In this document: piece by piece, positions 19,229 through 30,300 of the stretch
Layout: every line of letters starts with the position of its first letter
Position numbering within the stretch: the stretch's first letter is position 1
Assembly: GCF_007747215.1 (NCBI RefSeq)
Contig: NZ_CP036273.1
Location: 6,742,322-6,806,321 of the forward strand
DNA: 64,000 nucleotides
From: Urbifossiella limnaea
Lineage (GTDB): Bacteria > Planctomycetota > Planctomycetia > Gemmatales > Gemmataceae
Reading direction: 5' to 3'
Program-made: the position numbers and the translations under genes
Notes under the pieces: generated by a model
Database searches by the model: none
What the model saw: the letters and a program-made list of their open reading frames with translations, nothing else
Told to the model about the DNA's origin: nothing

Positions 19229-20419
19229 GTGCCCCGTCCCAAGAACGTCGTCCCCACCTACTCCAAGCACCCCCGCAACAACACCGCCCGGGCGTGGATC
19301 GCCGGCCGGTGGGTTTCGCTGGGGCGGTACAACTCGCCGGAGAGCCGGGCCGAGTTCGCCCGGCTGTGTGCCGAGCTTGCGGCCACCTCCGACGCTGCCA
19401 CGTCGGCGCGATCGTCCACAGCGGGTCCGACGGTCGCGGAGGTCATCGCCGCGTTCAAGGAGCACGCCGAGGCCTTCTACCGGAAGCCCGACGGTACGCC
19501 GACCGGTGAGACGAAGGAGTACCAGCAGGCGTTGCGGATCGTCCGCGAGTTGTACGGCCACACCCAGGCCCGCGAGTTCGGGCCGGTGGCGCTCAAGACC
19601 GTTCGCACCGCGATGGTGGCGAAGGGGTGGTGCAGGTCGCGGGTCAACCGCCAAGTGGGGCGCGTCCGGCGGGTATGGAAGTGGGCGGCGGCCGAGGAGA
19701 TGGTCCCCGGGTCGCTCGTTCACGACCTCGCCTGCCTCGCGGGGCTCCGCACCGGCCGTTCGGCCGCACACGAGACGGAGCCGGTCGGGCCGGCCCCCGA
19801 AGCCGCATACCGGGCCGCACTCCCCCACATGACGCCGACGCTCCGGGCGATGGTGCAGGTTCAGAGGCTCGCCGGACTCCGGCCGTGCGAGGTCCGGCTC
19901 CTCACCCCCGCGGACCTTGACACCAGCGGGGAACTGTGGATCTACGCGCCGGCGGAGCACAAAATGAGCCACCTGGGCAGAACCAAGGCGGTGCCGCTGC
20001 CGCCGTCGGCCCGGGCGGTCATAGAGCCGTGGCTCGCCGGTCGCGAACCAGATCAAGTGCTCTTCAGCCCGCGGCAGGCGCAGCGGGAGCGGTTCGACGC
20101 CATGCGGGCAGCGCGGAAGTCGAAGGTGCAGCCGTCACAACTCGACCGCAGCAAGCCAATGACGGTGAAGGTGCGGCAGACGCGGGAACGCTACACCCGG
20201 TTTGCATACGGGCAGGCTGTGCGGCGGGCCTGTGAGCGGGCCGGGGTCGAGCCGTGGACGCCGGGCCAACTGAGGCACAGTTTTGCAACCGAGGTGCGGG
20301 CGAAGCACGGGTTGGAGGCGGCCCAAGTGCTGCTCGGCCACAAGAAGGCGGACGTGACCCAGGTGTACGCCGAGGCGACCCTGGCGAAGGGGATCGAGGC
20401 GGCACGCGCGATGGGGTGA
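19229..20419 (+). CDS. int: Tyrosine recombinase (island integrase)
   Basis: GTG 19229 with AGGAGG seven bases upstream. 396 residues. The N-terminal 60 residues (TYSKHPRNNTARAWIAGRWV, SLGRYNSPESRAEFARLC) form an arm-binding-like part. A core-binding domain covers about 65-165. The catalytic domain has Arg in AGLRPCEVRLL, Lys in the beta-hairpin around HLGRTKAVPL, His-x-x-Arg in LRHSFATEV, His in LLGHKKADVT and Tyr in TQVYAEATL. All are present, so it should be active. It catalyses integration at the tRNA-Arg(UCU) 3' end. A deleted close relative lies at 52429-53016. Confidence 0.9.
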   Translation: MPRPKNVVPTYSKHPRNNTARAWIAGRWVSLGRYNSPESRAEFARLCAELAATSDAATSARSSTAGPTVAEVIAAFKEHAEAFYRKPDGTPTGETKEYQQALRIVRELYGHTQAREFGPVALKTVRTAMVAKGWCRSRVNRQVGRVRRVWKWAAAEEMVPGSLVHDLACLAGLRTGRSAAHETEPVGPAPEAAYRAALPHMTPTLRAMVQVQRLAGLRPCEVRLLTPADLDTSGELWIYAPAEHKMSHLGRTKAVPLPPSARAVIEPWLAGREPDQVLFSPRQAQRERFDAMRAARKSKVQPSQLDRSKPMTVKVRQTRERYTRFAYGQAVRRACERAGVEPWTPGQLRHSFATEVRAKHGLEAAQVLLGHKKADVTQVYAEATLAKGIEAARAMG

Positions 20420-20477
20420 GTGGGCTGCATAATCGGCCCGACGCAACCCCGTACCGACCTGGCAACTGGTTGAACGC

Positions 20478-20506
20478 TTGTTGCGTTCTGGTTGAGTTCT
20501 TATAGT
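20478..20506 (+). promoter_or_regulatory. Candidate sigma-70-type promoter for the helicase gene
   Basis: TTGTTG (20478-20483), 17 bases, then TATAGT (20501-20506), 35 bases before the helicase ATG at 20542. Spacing is ideal and this short gap is AT-richer than its surroundings. Confidence 0.5.
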
Positions 20507-20541
20507 GCGGGGCTGACCGACCCGTTGCGAGATCTGGTTCC

Positions 20542-23500
20542 ATGCAGACCGAGACGCGGCTCCCCGAAGTCGGCCAGGCCGTCCGCGTTCGGAACCGCCT
20601 CGCCACCGTCCGGGCCGTTGATCCCTACGAAGGCCGTACAGAGGGCCGACTGCATCTGGTCGAGGTCGAGTACCTCGATGATTGTGTTTTCCCGGCCGCC
20701 GACCAGTTGCTTTGGGAGGCCGAGACGACCGCCCGCGTCCTCGGGGCGACCTCGCTCCCGGCCGTTGACGCCAACCGGCCCGACAACCCGGCCGCCCTCC
20801 GGGCGTTCGTCAACGCCCACCGCTGGACCCGGCTGAACCGCCTCCGGGCGGCCGACGCCATCGAGGACGAACCCCTCCTCGGCGTGTGGAACTCGGCCGT
20901 ACAGGTCCACTCCTACCAGATCGAGCCGGTCCTTCGGGCACTCCAGATGCACCGCGTCAGTCTGCTGCTCGCGGACGGGGTCGGCCTCGGGAAAACCATC
21001 CAGGCCGGTCTGGTGCTCGAGGAACTCCTGCTCCGCCGGCGAATCCGCCGCGTCCTCGTCGTCTGCCCGGCCATGCTGTCCCGCCAGTGGCAGTACGAGC
21101 TGCGGCGGAAGTTCAGCCTCGACTTTCAGGTGATCGACGCCGACTCGACCTTCCAGCTCCGCCGCCGGGTGGGGATCGACACCAACCCGTGGAAGGCGTT
21201 CCCCCGGGTCATCGCCTCGATGGACTACCTGCGGCAGCCGGACGTGCTCCAGCAGTTCTTGCAGGCGTCCGGTGCCGGTCCGGACGCCGAGACCGACACG
21301 AGGGCTGCGTCGGCCCACGCCGCCTGGGACTTGCTGATCGTGGACGAGGCCCACCACTTCGCCCCACAGGGGGGCGGCCGCGCGAGCCAGCGGACCCGGA
21401 TGCTCCGCGAAATCCGGTTCCTGTTCGAACACCGGCTGTTCTGCTCGGCGACGCCTCACAACGGCCGGACCGTGTCCTTCACCGGGCTGCTGGAACTGCT
21501 CGACCCGATCCGGTTCCAGATGACCGCCGAGATGGACGAGGGGGACCGGAAGCAACTCCGCGAGGTCCGCGTCCGCCGGCTCAAGGACGACATCAACCGG
21601 CAGTCCCTGAAGCCGCCGTTCGCGGACCAGAAGGAGCCGGTCGCCCTCCCCGTGAAGCTCTCCCCCCGGGAGGTCGAGCTGTACGCGGCCGTCCGGGAAT
21701 ACCGCCGGCACGGCCGGGCGGCACTCGACCGGGCCTCGGCACAGGAGCGGTGGCTCGGCCAGTTCGTGAGCGTCCTGCTGACCAAGCGACTACTCTCCTG
21801 CCCGTTCGCGTTCGCCCGGACGTGGTGGCGGCACACCCAGGAGGACGCCCCGGAGGACAGCGGGACGCTGTTCGACATGGCCCGCGTCTCCGCCGAGCGG
21901 GCCGAGGGCGAGGCCCGCAGCGACGACGAACGGTCCACCTTGGAGGACGACACGGCCCGGTACTCCGGGGCGTGGCTGCGGACCAGCGGCCGGGGGCTTG
22001 AAGGCCCGCAGCAGCGGGTCGATGCCGCCCTGGAGGCGCTTGGGTACGACCGGACACGGGTCGAGGACGCCGGCAAGGTGGCCGACCTCGCCCGGCGGTC
22101 GGACTCCAAGACGGACGCGCTCGTCGGGTGGATCAAGAAGAACCTCTTCAAGGGCCTGAAGCTCCGCGACGACGAGCGGCTGATCGTGTTCACCGAGTAC
22201 AAGGAGACTCTGTTCTACCTGGAACAGCGGCTGCTCCAGGAGGGGTTCGACAAGAACACCCTGCGGCTCCTCTACGGCGGCATGTCGGCCGACGAGTTCG
22301 AGTCGGTCAAGGGTGAGTTCGAGGACCCCGCCGCCCCGGTCCGGCTGCTACTGGCGACGGACGCGGCGTCGGAAGGCATCAACATGCAGGAGTCGTGTCG
22401 GTTCGTCCTCCACTACGACATCCCGTGGTCGCCCAGCCGACTCCAGCAGCGGAACGGGCGGGTGTCCCGCCACGGTCAGGTCCGCGACGTGTACGTCCAC
22501 TACTTCCGGTCGGACGAGGACGAGGACCTGGAGTTCCTCTACCAGGTCGCACAGAAAGTGGAACAAGTCCGGGAAGACCTGGGGAGCGTCGAACGCGTCT
22601 TTGACGCTGCCATCCAGCGGCACTTCCAGGGCGAGCCGACCCCGGTCCAACAGGTCGGGCTGGTCGTGGACCGGCAACTCGCCGCCAGCCCCGAGCGGCA
22701 GGAACTGGGTCGGTCCGGGGACGACGAGATCGTTGCTGCAGCACGCCGGGCCAGGGAGTTGCTGGAGGGCACCGAGACCCGGTTCGGGATCTCACCCGAC
22801 GCCCTGACCGACCTGATGCGGGCGGCCCTCGCCGTCGAGGGCCAGGGGGCCCTGGAGGAGATCGCCGACCGGCCCGGGTGCTTCCGGCTCAAGCCGCCGC
22901 CCCGGTGGGAAGGACTGGCCCGGCAGACGTTGACGGTCGGCACCCGCACCGACCGCATGGAGGTCGTGTTCGACGCCCGCCGGGTCACCGAGGAGATCGG
23001 CGGGCGGGAGATGATGCGGCTGAAGAAGCATCAGATCCTGATGCGGCTCGGCCACCCGGTCATGCGGCAGGCCATGTCCACCCTGACCCGGCAGCTGCAT
23101 GACCCCACCTCGCACGACCCCGTCTACCGCTGGTCGGTCGCGGCGCTGCCGAAAACCGGGTTCGAGGCCCTGCTCGTTTTCTACCACGCGGTCACGGTAG
23201 TCAACGAGCTCCGCGAGCCGCTCCACGACGAGGTGCTGTCCGCCGTCTTTCGGGTCGAGGGGGACAAGCTCGTTCCCGTCGAGGAGTCGTTCGGCCATGA
23301 GGTGGCGCGGAGCGAATTTCTACCCGTGAAGTCGGCCGACCGTCGCGACGACTGGGTCCGGATCTTCCGGGGGCGGTGGTTCAAGCACCGGGGCGAGCTG
23401 GAGGCCTACCGCCGCGGTCGGGAGGAGGCGCTCCTAGGGTCCATGCAGCAGCAGGCCGATCACGTCCGAGAGCGTGACACGGAGACGACCAAGGAGGGCT

Positions 23501-23832
23501 ACAAATACCGCCTCCGCGAGCTTCAGGACCGGAGCCGCGAGCAGGAACTCAACAAGCTGGCCCGCGAACTCGTCCGCCAGGAGGCCGAGGCCGCCCAGCC
23601 GAGCCTGTTCGAGGAGTTCAACCAGGAGACCAAACTGCGGCTCGGTGAGATCGAGGCCCAGATGGGGCTCCTCAAGCAGGACGTGGATCGGACCCGCGAG
23701 ATCCTGACCCGCGAGCGGGACCGCCGGCTCAAAGTGACACTGCCCCGCCGGTACACCCTCCGTGAGGTGCGGGTGTTACCCCTGGCCCTCGCGTACCTGG
23801 TGCCGGCGACGCCCGAGGACACCCGCCGGTGA
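20542..23832 (+). CDS. SNF2-family helicase, DISARM DrmD-like
   Basis: ATG 20542, 1096 residues. An N-terminal beta-rich part (VGQAVRVRNRLATVRAV) precedes a SNF2/RapA-type motor: motif I LADGVGLGKTIQAGLVLEEL (about 145-165), motif II DEAHHFAP (about 267), motif III FCSATPHNG, then RecA lobe 2 with LIVFTEYKETLFYL, ATDAASEGINMQ and WSPSRLQQRNGRVSRHGQ. A long coiled-coil-rich C-terminal part follows (about 950-1070). The gene overlaps the methyltransferase gene by 4 bases (GTGA). A SNF2 helicase directly followed by an Eco57I-class adenine methyltransferase is the pairing of class 1 DISARM (DrmD with DrmMI); other RapA-like defence helicases are an alternative. DrmA, DrmB and DrmC are absent. 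Confidence 0.75.
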   Translation: MQTETRLPEVGQAVRVRNRLATVRAVDPYEGRTEGRLHLVEVEYLDDCVFPAADQLLWEAETTARVLGATSLPAVDANRPDNPAALRAFVNAHRWTRLNRLRAADAIEDEPLLGVWNSAVQVHSYQIEPVLRALQMHRVSLLLADGVGLGKTIQAGLVLEELLLRRRIRRVLVVCPAMLSRQWQYELRRKFSLDFQVIDADSTFQLRRRVGIDTNPWKAFPRVIASMDYLRQPDVLQQFLQASGAGPDAETDTRAASAHAAWDLLIVDEAHHFAPQGGGRASQRTRMLREIRFLFEHRLFCSATPHNGRTVSFTGLLELLDPIRFQMTAEMDEGDRKQLREVRVRRLKDDINRQSLKPPFADQKEPVALPVKLSPREVELYAAVREYRRHGRAALDRASAQERWLGQFVSVLLTKRLLSCPFAFARTWWRHTQEDAPEDSGTLFDMARVSAERAEGEARSDDERSTLEDDTARYSGAWLRTSGRGLEGPQQRVDAALEALGYDRTRVEDAGKVADLARRSDSKTDALVGWIKKNLFKGLKLRDDERLIVFTEYKETLFYLEQRLLQEGFDKNTLRLLYGGMSADEFESVKGEFEDPAAPVRLLLATDAASEGINMQESCRFVLHYDIPWSPSRLQQRNGRVSRHGQVRDVYVHYFRSDEDEDLEFLYQVAQKVEQVREDLGSVERVFDAAIQRHFQGEPTPVQQVGLVVDRQLAASPERQELGRSGDDEIVAAARRARELLEGTETRFGISPDALTDLMRAALAVEGQGALEEIADRPGCFRLKPPPRWEGLARQTLTVGTRTDRMEVVFDARRVTEEIGGREMMRLKKHQILMRLGHPVMRQAMSTLTRQLHDPTSHDPVYRWSVAALPKTGFEALLVFYHAVTVVNELREPLHDEVLSAVFRVEGDKLVPVEESFGHEVARSEFLPVKSADRRDDWVRIFRGRWFKHRGELEAYRRGREEALLGSMQQQADHVRERDTETTKEGYKYRLRELQDRSREQELNKLARELVRQEAEAAQPSLFEEFNQETKLRLGEIEAQMGLLKQDVDRTREILTRERDRRLKVTLPRRYTLREVRVLPLALAYLVPATPEDTRR

Positions 23833-26800
23833 CGCCCAACGATTCCCACGCCTGGTGGTCGCGACTCCGCCACCAGGGGCTGCTCTTGTCGCCGGTCGTC
23901 ATGCTGGAGCGTTTCCCCGACGCCCCGGCCGCGGCGCCGTTCCACGTCACGAACAAACTGCGGGACGCCGCCGCCCGGTTCGCCTCGGCGCCCGACGGGC
24001 CGGACTCAGAGAGGGTCACACTGGTCACACTCGCCTGGGTGGACGCGCTGCTGGAGCAGTACTTGGGGCACAAGCAGGGGCGACTGGCGAAGTCGAACGA
24101 CATCCCGGTTCGGCTGACGACAACGGTTCGCATCGGCACCCGCACCGAGACGCTCCGGCCTCACCGCGTCGTCTTCGCGGACGCCGAGGGCACGACGCCG
24201 GCCCTGCTGGTGATGACCGACCCCTCCCCGCACGTCGGCCGGGGCCGGGGCCGCACCTCGTACGCCCGGTTTCTGGAACTCCTGCGGGGCACCGGACACC
24301 GCCTCGGGCTGCTGACCAACGGCCGACAGTTCCGGCTCGTCTACGCCGGCCTCGACTTCGAGTCGTGGTGCGAGTGGGAAGCCGACCGCTGGTTCGACGA
24401 CGGCGACGGTAGCCAGGAGTTGGCCGGGCTTCGGCTCCTGCTGTCGCCCGACAGCCTGAAGCCGGTCCGGGACGGCGTGTCCGGGTTGCTGGAGGCCGTC
24501 GAGGACTCCCGCAAGCGGCAGGCCGACCTGTCGAGCGTCCTCCGCGAGAACGTCCGCCAGGCGGTCGAACTGCTACTTGACGAGGCCTCGTCGGCCAACC
24601 GCACGGCCGAGAACCTGTTCGCCCCGCTGGTCGCCGCCGACTCGACCCGCCCGCTGACCGACGCCGAGGCCCACGAGGCTCTGCTCCAGGCGACCGTCCG
24701 CGTCGTGATGCGGCTCGTCGTCTGCCTGTTCGCCGAGTCGCGGGGGCTCCTCCCGGTCAACGACCCGGTGTACGCCTCGTCCTACGGCGTCCGGTCGCTG
24801 TACGAGTTGCTGGAGGAGGCCACCCGGAACGAGGGCGGCACCCAGGGGCTGATGAACCGGGAGACCGCGTGGCCCCGGCTCATGGCGCTGTTCCGCCTGA
24901 TCCACGGCGGGTCGGCCCACGGGCAGTTCCCGCTCCGGGCCTACGGTGGCGTGCTGTTCCGACCCGGGAAGGAGGATTCATCCGTCCCGGTCGTGCGTGC
25001 CCTGCACGTTCTGGAACACGGCGTGGTCGTGACCGACGCCACCGTGTTCGCCGTCCTCCGCAAGCTACTCCGGGGGCCGCTCCCGGTGATCCGGGGACGG
25101 GCGAAGACCTTCGTGGAGGGGCCGGTGGACTACACCGACCTCCGCACCGAGTTCATCGGCCTCATTTACGAAGGTCTGCTCGACTACCGGCTGAAGCGGA
25201 CGGACGCGGCGGTCGGCCCGCAGGTGTTCCTCAACCTCGGCCGCGAACCCGTGCTGCCACTGTCCCGCCTCCGGGAGATGCTGGAGAAGGACCGGAAGGG
25301 GCTGAAGGACCTTCTCACCACGCTGAAGAAGGAAAAGGTCACCGGCGGCGGGAAGGCGGACGAGGCCGAGGAAGAGGGCGACGAACAGGAACCGGCCGGC
25401 GAGGAAGTGGACGCCGAGGCCGACGCCCCTGACGAGGTGGAGGCCGCGGCCCCGGCCGAACCCGAGGGCGTCCACGGCGGCGATTACCTCGACGCGGTTG
25501 AGGCCGCGAAGCGGTGGGCCGCTGAGGCGGTCGTCCTGGCCGGACTGGTGACCAAGCAGGGGCGGCGGGAAACCAACACCGAGTACCAGGCCCGCATCGG
25601 CGGCGTGGCCGACCGGCTCATCAAGCGGGTGGTCGCAACTGGCGAGTTCTACCTCGTTAGGGCCGGCAACACCCGTAAGGGCACGGGCACCTTCTACACC
25701 CGGCCACAACTGGCCGTGCCGACCGTCCACCGCACGTTGGAGCCGCTCTGCTACGACAAGGCCGACGACGGCACCCTCACCCCGAAGCGGCCGGAGGTGA
25801 TCCTCGGGCTGAAGGTCTGCGACCCGGCGTGCGGCTCGGCGTCGTTCCTCGTCGCGGCCCTCCACTACCTGACCGAGGCCCTGTACCGCTCCCTCTGCTT
25901 CCACATGAAGCTAGACGACCCGGCCGAGGCGAACAAGGTCACGCTCCCCTACGGCCGGCCCCGGGAGGGGCAGGCGGACGAGGAAGTCGTCCGATTCTTC
26001 CCCGACGACCCGCAGCAAGGTGAGTTCTTTGCCGACCGGGTGAAAGCCCTGCTCCGGCGGCACGTCGTGGAGCGGTGCATCTACGGGGTGGACATCAACC
26101 CGCTCGCGGTGGAGTTCGCCCGCGTGTCCCTCTGGGTCGAGACGCTCGACCCCGGCCTGCCGTTCTCGTTCCTCGACCACAAAATCAAGGTCGGCAACGC
26201 ACTCGTCGGCTGCTGGCTCGATCGCGTAGCGGACTACCCGCTGTGTGCCTGGGAACGGGAGGGCGGCGACGGCAAGGACGGCCCCCGCACCCAGCGGATC
26301 GAGACGTTCCTGAAGGGGCCGAAGGTCGGCAACCGCCGCTCGGGGGACGGCGTCGTCAAGCGGGAGATGCGTGACGTACTCACCGACATCAAGAACGCGA
26401 CGAAGAAGACGCCGACGCTCTTCAACTACGAGCAACTGGCGACCGAGAAGGTCATCGCCCAGGCCCGGGCGGACTACGAGAAGCTGCACGACATCCCGAG
26501 CCACGAGCCAGCGGAACGCGAGGAGTACTACCGCGACCACGTCGTGAATAGCCCCGCCGACGCCGCGAACCCATACACCCTCTTCGACCTGACCGCCGGC
26601 CGCCGCCAGGAGTTCCCGCAGGCGTTCCTCGCCGGCTACCGCGGGTTCGTCCACGCCGACGCCTACGACGGGTACAACGCCGTCCACAACGACGTGCGGC
26701 ACCTCGGCTGCTGGATGCACGCCCGGCGGTACTTCGTGGACGCCGAGCCGACCGACCCGCGGGCGGTCGAGGCCCTGGCCTTCGTCCGCACGCTTTACGC

Positions 26801-27302
26801 CGTCGAACGCGAGATCACGCTTGCACGGGAGAAACCGGGCGAGACGTTCACTGCCGCCGACGTGGTGCGGGTGCGACGCACGCGGGCCGGGCCGATCCTG
26901 GCCGTGTTCGCCGGCTGGCTCGACGAGCAGCACCGCTCCGCGACGCCGAAGAGCCTGTTCGGTCAGGCCGTCGGGTACGCCCGGAACCAGTGGGCGAGTT
27001 TGGTTCGTTACCTCGACGACGCGAGGTTCGCCCTCGACAACGGGGCGGCCGAACGCGCCATCCGTCCGCTCGCGATCGGCCGCACCAACTGGCTGCACGT
27101 CGGCGGTGACGGCGGGTTGAAGACCGCGTCCGTGCTGCTCAGCGTCTGCGCCAGCGCGACCCGGCATCGCCTCGACCCGTGGTCGTACCTGACGCACGTC
27201 CTGTCGGAGTTGCCCGCCCGGCGGGCCGGGGCTGACCTGGGAGACCTGTTGCCGGATGCGTGGGCGAAGGCCCGCGGCGAGCCGCGTCACCGAGAGGGGT
27301 GA
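23829..27302 (+). pseudogene. Adenine methyltransferase (DrmMI-like) truncated and fused to IS66 transposase tail
   Basis: GTG 23829 overlaps the helicase stop. Residues 1 to about 905 are an Eco57I-type N6-adenine DNA methyltransferase: long N-terminal domain, an acidic linker near 505-555 (EAEEEGDEQEPAGEE), GNTRKGTGTFYTRPQLA near 620, motif I VCDPACGSASFLVAALHYL near 665 and GVDINPLAVEFARVSLWVE near 752. The catalytic motif IV (NPPF/Y/W) should follow after the KVGNALVGCW segment but is not reached. Instead the frame passes, near base 26553, into an IS66 transposase C-terminus. The single 1157-residue frame is therefore a chimera that cannot methylate. The stop and spacing fit the IS66 part. 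Confidence 0.75.
26553..27302 (+). mobile_element. IS66 transposase C-terminal fragment
   Basis: From about NPYTLFDLTAGRRQEF the frame shows FLAGYRGFVHADAYDGYNAV, CWMHARRYFVDA, and the closing DNGAAERAIRPLAIGRTNWL with GGLKTASVLLSVCASATRH, which are the DDE core and the IS66 C-terminal domain. The N-terminal half with its zinc finger and first Asp is missing. No terminal inverted repeats were found next to it. Confidence 0.7.
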
Positions 27303-27368
27303 CGGCGGACGGCGTTATCCCAATGCGAGGGACGGCGGCGAGGAGAACGGTCGGCGGCCGCCGCGACG

Positions 27369-30300
27369 CTACTCCTTGAACTCCCCCTTGTCGTAGCGCT
27401 CCCAGAACTCCGCCGCCGGCCAGATTTTTTCAGGAAAATAGTGGATGCCGATCGTTTTGAGGCTCTTCATGTCGCGGAGGATGTCCAGGCCCTGGGTGAT
27501 GTTCTTGGGGGTCAGGCGGATGTCCTCCAACTGCATCCCTTTCAGAGGCGACAGGTCGGTCACGCTGGATTCATACATACTCAAAGACTTCAGCGGCATG
27601 CCTTGTAGCGGTGTCAGGTCCTGGATCTGAGTACGATAGATCTTGAGTGTTTTGAGCGGCATGCCCTTGAGCGGCGTTAGATCAGACGTTTTGGTTCCAC
27701 CCATATCTAGACGCTGAAGGGGCATTCCCTTCAGCGGCGAAAGATCGGTAACGGCTGTGTTTCTAATGTCCAAGTGTTTCAACTTCATATCTTTCAGTGG
27801 CGTCAAGTCGTCCACCGGTGCGGTGTTGCACCAAAAAACTACCAGCGGCATCCCTTTTAGCGGGGATAGATCTTTAACGAGATTATTGTAGATTTTGAGA
27901 GACTCCAGCGGCATCCCCTTGAGCGGCGACAGGTCGGTCACGTCTGTATGTTCAAGGTATAGCGAGGTGAGTGCCATGCCCTTGAGAGGGGAAAGGTCGG
28001 CGACTTTTGAATTACTGATGTTTAGCGAGGTGAGTGCCATGCCCTTGAGCGGCGAAAGGTCACTCAGCTTCCCTTTGACCTCTTTGATGCCGCTGCAATC
28101 GAGAGAAACGAGCCCCTTCAGCGCCCGCACGGGGGCGACGTTGTCCACCTCGTCGGTGTTGAATTTCAGTCCGGTGACTACGTTCTTTTTTATGGTAGGC
28201 TCGATCTTGCCGTCGAAACCGGGGTTGAGTCGCTTCAACTCCTTGCGGACTTCCTCGACCTGCCCGGCGGCCGGCGGCGCGGCGATGCGCTGGACGTCGG
28301 CATCGGTGAACGGGGCGACGGCGAGCGAGGGTGTCTTCGCTTCGGGCGACGGAACGCGGGCCAGACGCAAGCCGAGGACTTTCATCTGTCCCACCGCCCG
28401 GAAAATGCCGCCGACCCTCGCCCCCCATCTCCGGGAGTCGTCGAGCCAGCAGCCACCGCGGAGGCCTTTGGCTGTAGCCGTGGCGTGGGGACTTTCTTCA
28501 CACCATTCCGCGACGTTGCCATGCATATCGAAAAGACCAAGTCTGTTCGGGCTGTACGAGCCGACCTTGCACGGCCGCTTGAGCCCAGTGAGTTGAGTGT
28601 TCGCCTGTTCCGACAACAGGGTATTCGTCGGCTTCGTGAGATAGAAGTCGAAGGCGCTGTCTAGCTTGTCCGCCATCGGTCCGCCCCGGCAGGCGTACTC
28701 CCATTCCGTCGCCGTCGGCAGCCGATAAACCCAGCCCGTCTCCTTCTCACGCTGGTTCAGCTTCGCCACAAAGATCTGGCACTGGTCCCACGACACGTTT
28801 TCTACCGGGAACCGTTTCATATCGGCGTCAGAGATATCTTTCACCACGTCCTTGCCGTCGCCTGCGCGCGAGAAGTAGCTGGGGTTCGCGCCCATCACCT
28901 TCTGCCACTCCTCCTGCGTGACCTCGTACTTGCCCAGGTAGAAGTCGGCCGGGATCTCCACCTCCTTGTCGCCCAGCTTGCCGTTGCCGCCGCCCAGCCA
29001 CGATTTGCCTTTCGGCACGATCACGAACTCCATGCCGATGCTGTTCTTGAACGTTGACAGCTGCGGCAACTCCTTGATCTCGATCTTGCGGAACTGGACG
29101 AAGGAACTGCGAATCGGCTCCAGGAGTTGAAGTGCTATGTGTCCGAACTGATGCGCGGGCTCCGGGTGGGTGAAGTCCACAACTACGACCCCGTTGATCT
29201 TCGCCATAAACCGTGGGCCAACCACGATAATGTCAACCGTTCGCCACTCGTGCGCCGTCTCTGCGGTCCGCACACTCCGGATGAGTAATTTGCCCGTCGG
29301 CGGCGCCTCGTACAGGGAACCATCATAGTCGTGACCCAGGGAAAATTCGTACCCGGGAGGATAGGTGCGGGAAACGTCGAAGCCGCACCGGAAGTATATG
29401 CCACTATCCGTTTTCTGATGGTCCGCGCGGCACTCGAGGCGCAGGTGGAAATCGCGGTAGTCGCTCCGCTCGGTGAACAGGTGGGAAATCTTGGGACCGC
29501 GACCGATCAGTACTCCATCTTTCACGAGCCAATTCCCAGGCTGATCGGGATGCCTTTTCCACCCCGTCAGGTCTTTGCCGTTGAAGAGTTGCACCCAGCC
29601 GTCGGTGTCCGGCATTCTGTTTGCGGCTATCGGCGTCGGATCGCCACTAGGTTTGATCGGGTCAGTCGTTACCTGCGACCGGAATAGATGCGTCACCCCG
29701 GTGAACTCAGTCACGGCGAGCGCGATCAGGGGAAGCAACAGCACCGCCGCGGCGACCCACTTCCACCGTCCTGATTTTCCCGCAGCGGGCTGCTTGCTCC
29801 GGGGAATGCGGCTGAAATCCTTCAACTTCGAATTGGCTTTGAGTTGGGCCTCGCAGTCGGCGAGTACGTCGGCCACCTCGCGGGCCGACTGGTAGCGGTC
29901 CTCCGGGTTCTTGGCGTGCAGCTTGGAAATGATGTCGCAAAGCCACTGCGGCGTTTCCGGGATGATCTCGCGGATGGCGCGCGGCGTTTCCTCGGCGACC
30001 CGCTTCAAGACCGCCACCGTGCTGTTCGCCCGGAACGGCGGGCGGCCGGCGGCCATCTGGTACAGCACGCTGCCGAGGCTGAACAGGTCGGCCCGCTGGT
30101 CCAGCGTTTCCCCCTTGGCCTGCTCCGGGGCCATGTACATCGGCGTGCCGGCGATGAGGCCGCTTTGCGAGATGCTGGCGTCGTCCGCCGCGCGAGCCAG
30201 GCCGAAGTCCGTTATCTTCACCCGCCCGGCCCCGCCCTCCAGCAGGATGTTGCCCGGCTTGATGTCGCGATGGATCAGGTCGGTGGCATGGGCGGCGGTC

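Noticed and set aside
27303-27368. Right terminal inverted repeat of the IS66 remnant
   Set aside because: No sequence complementary to the left junction near 26553 was found.
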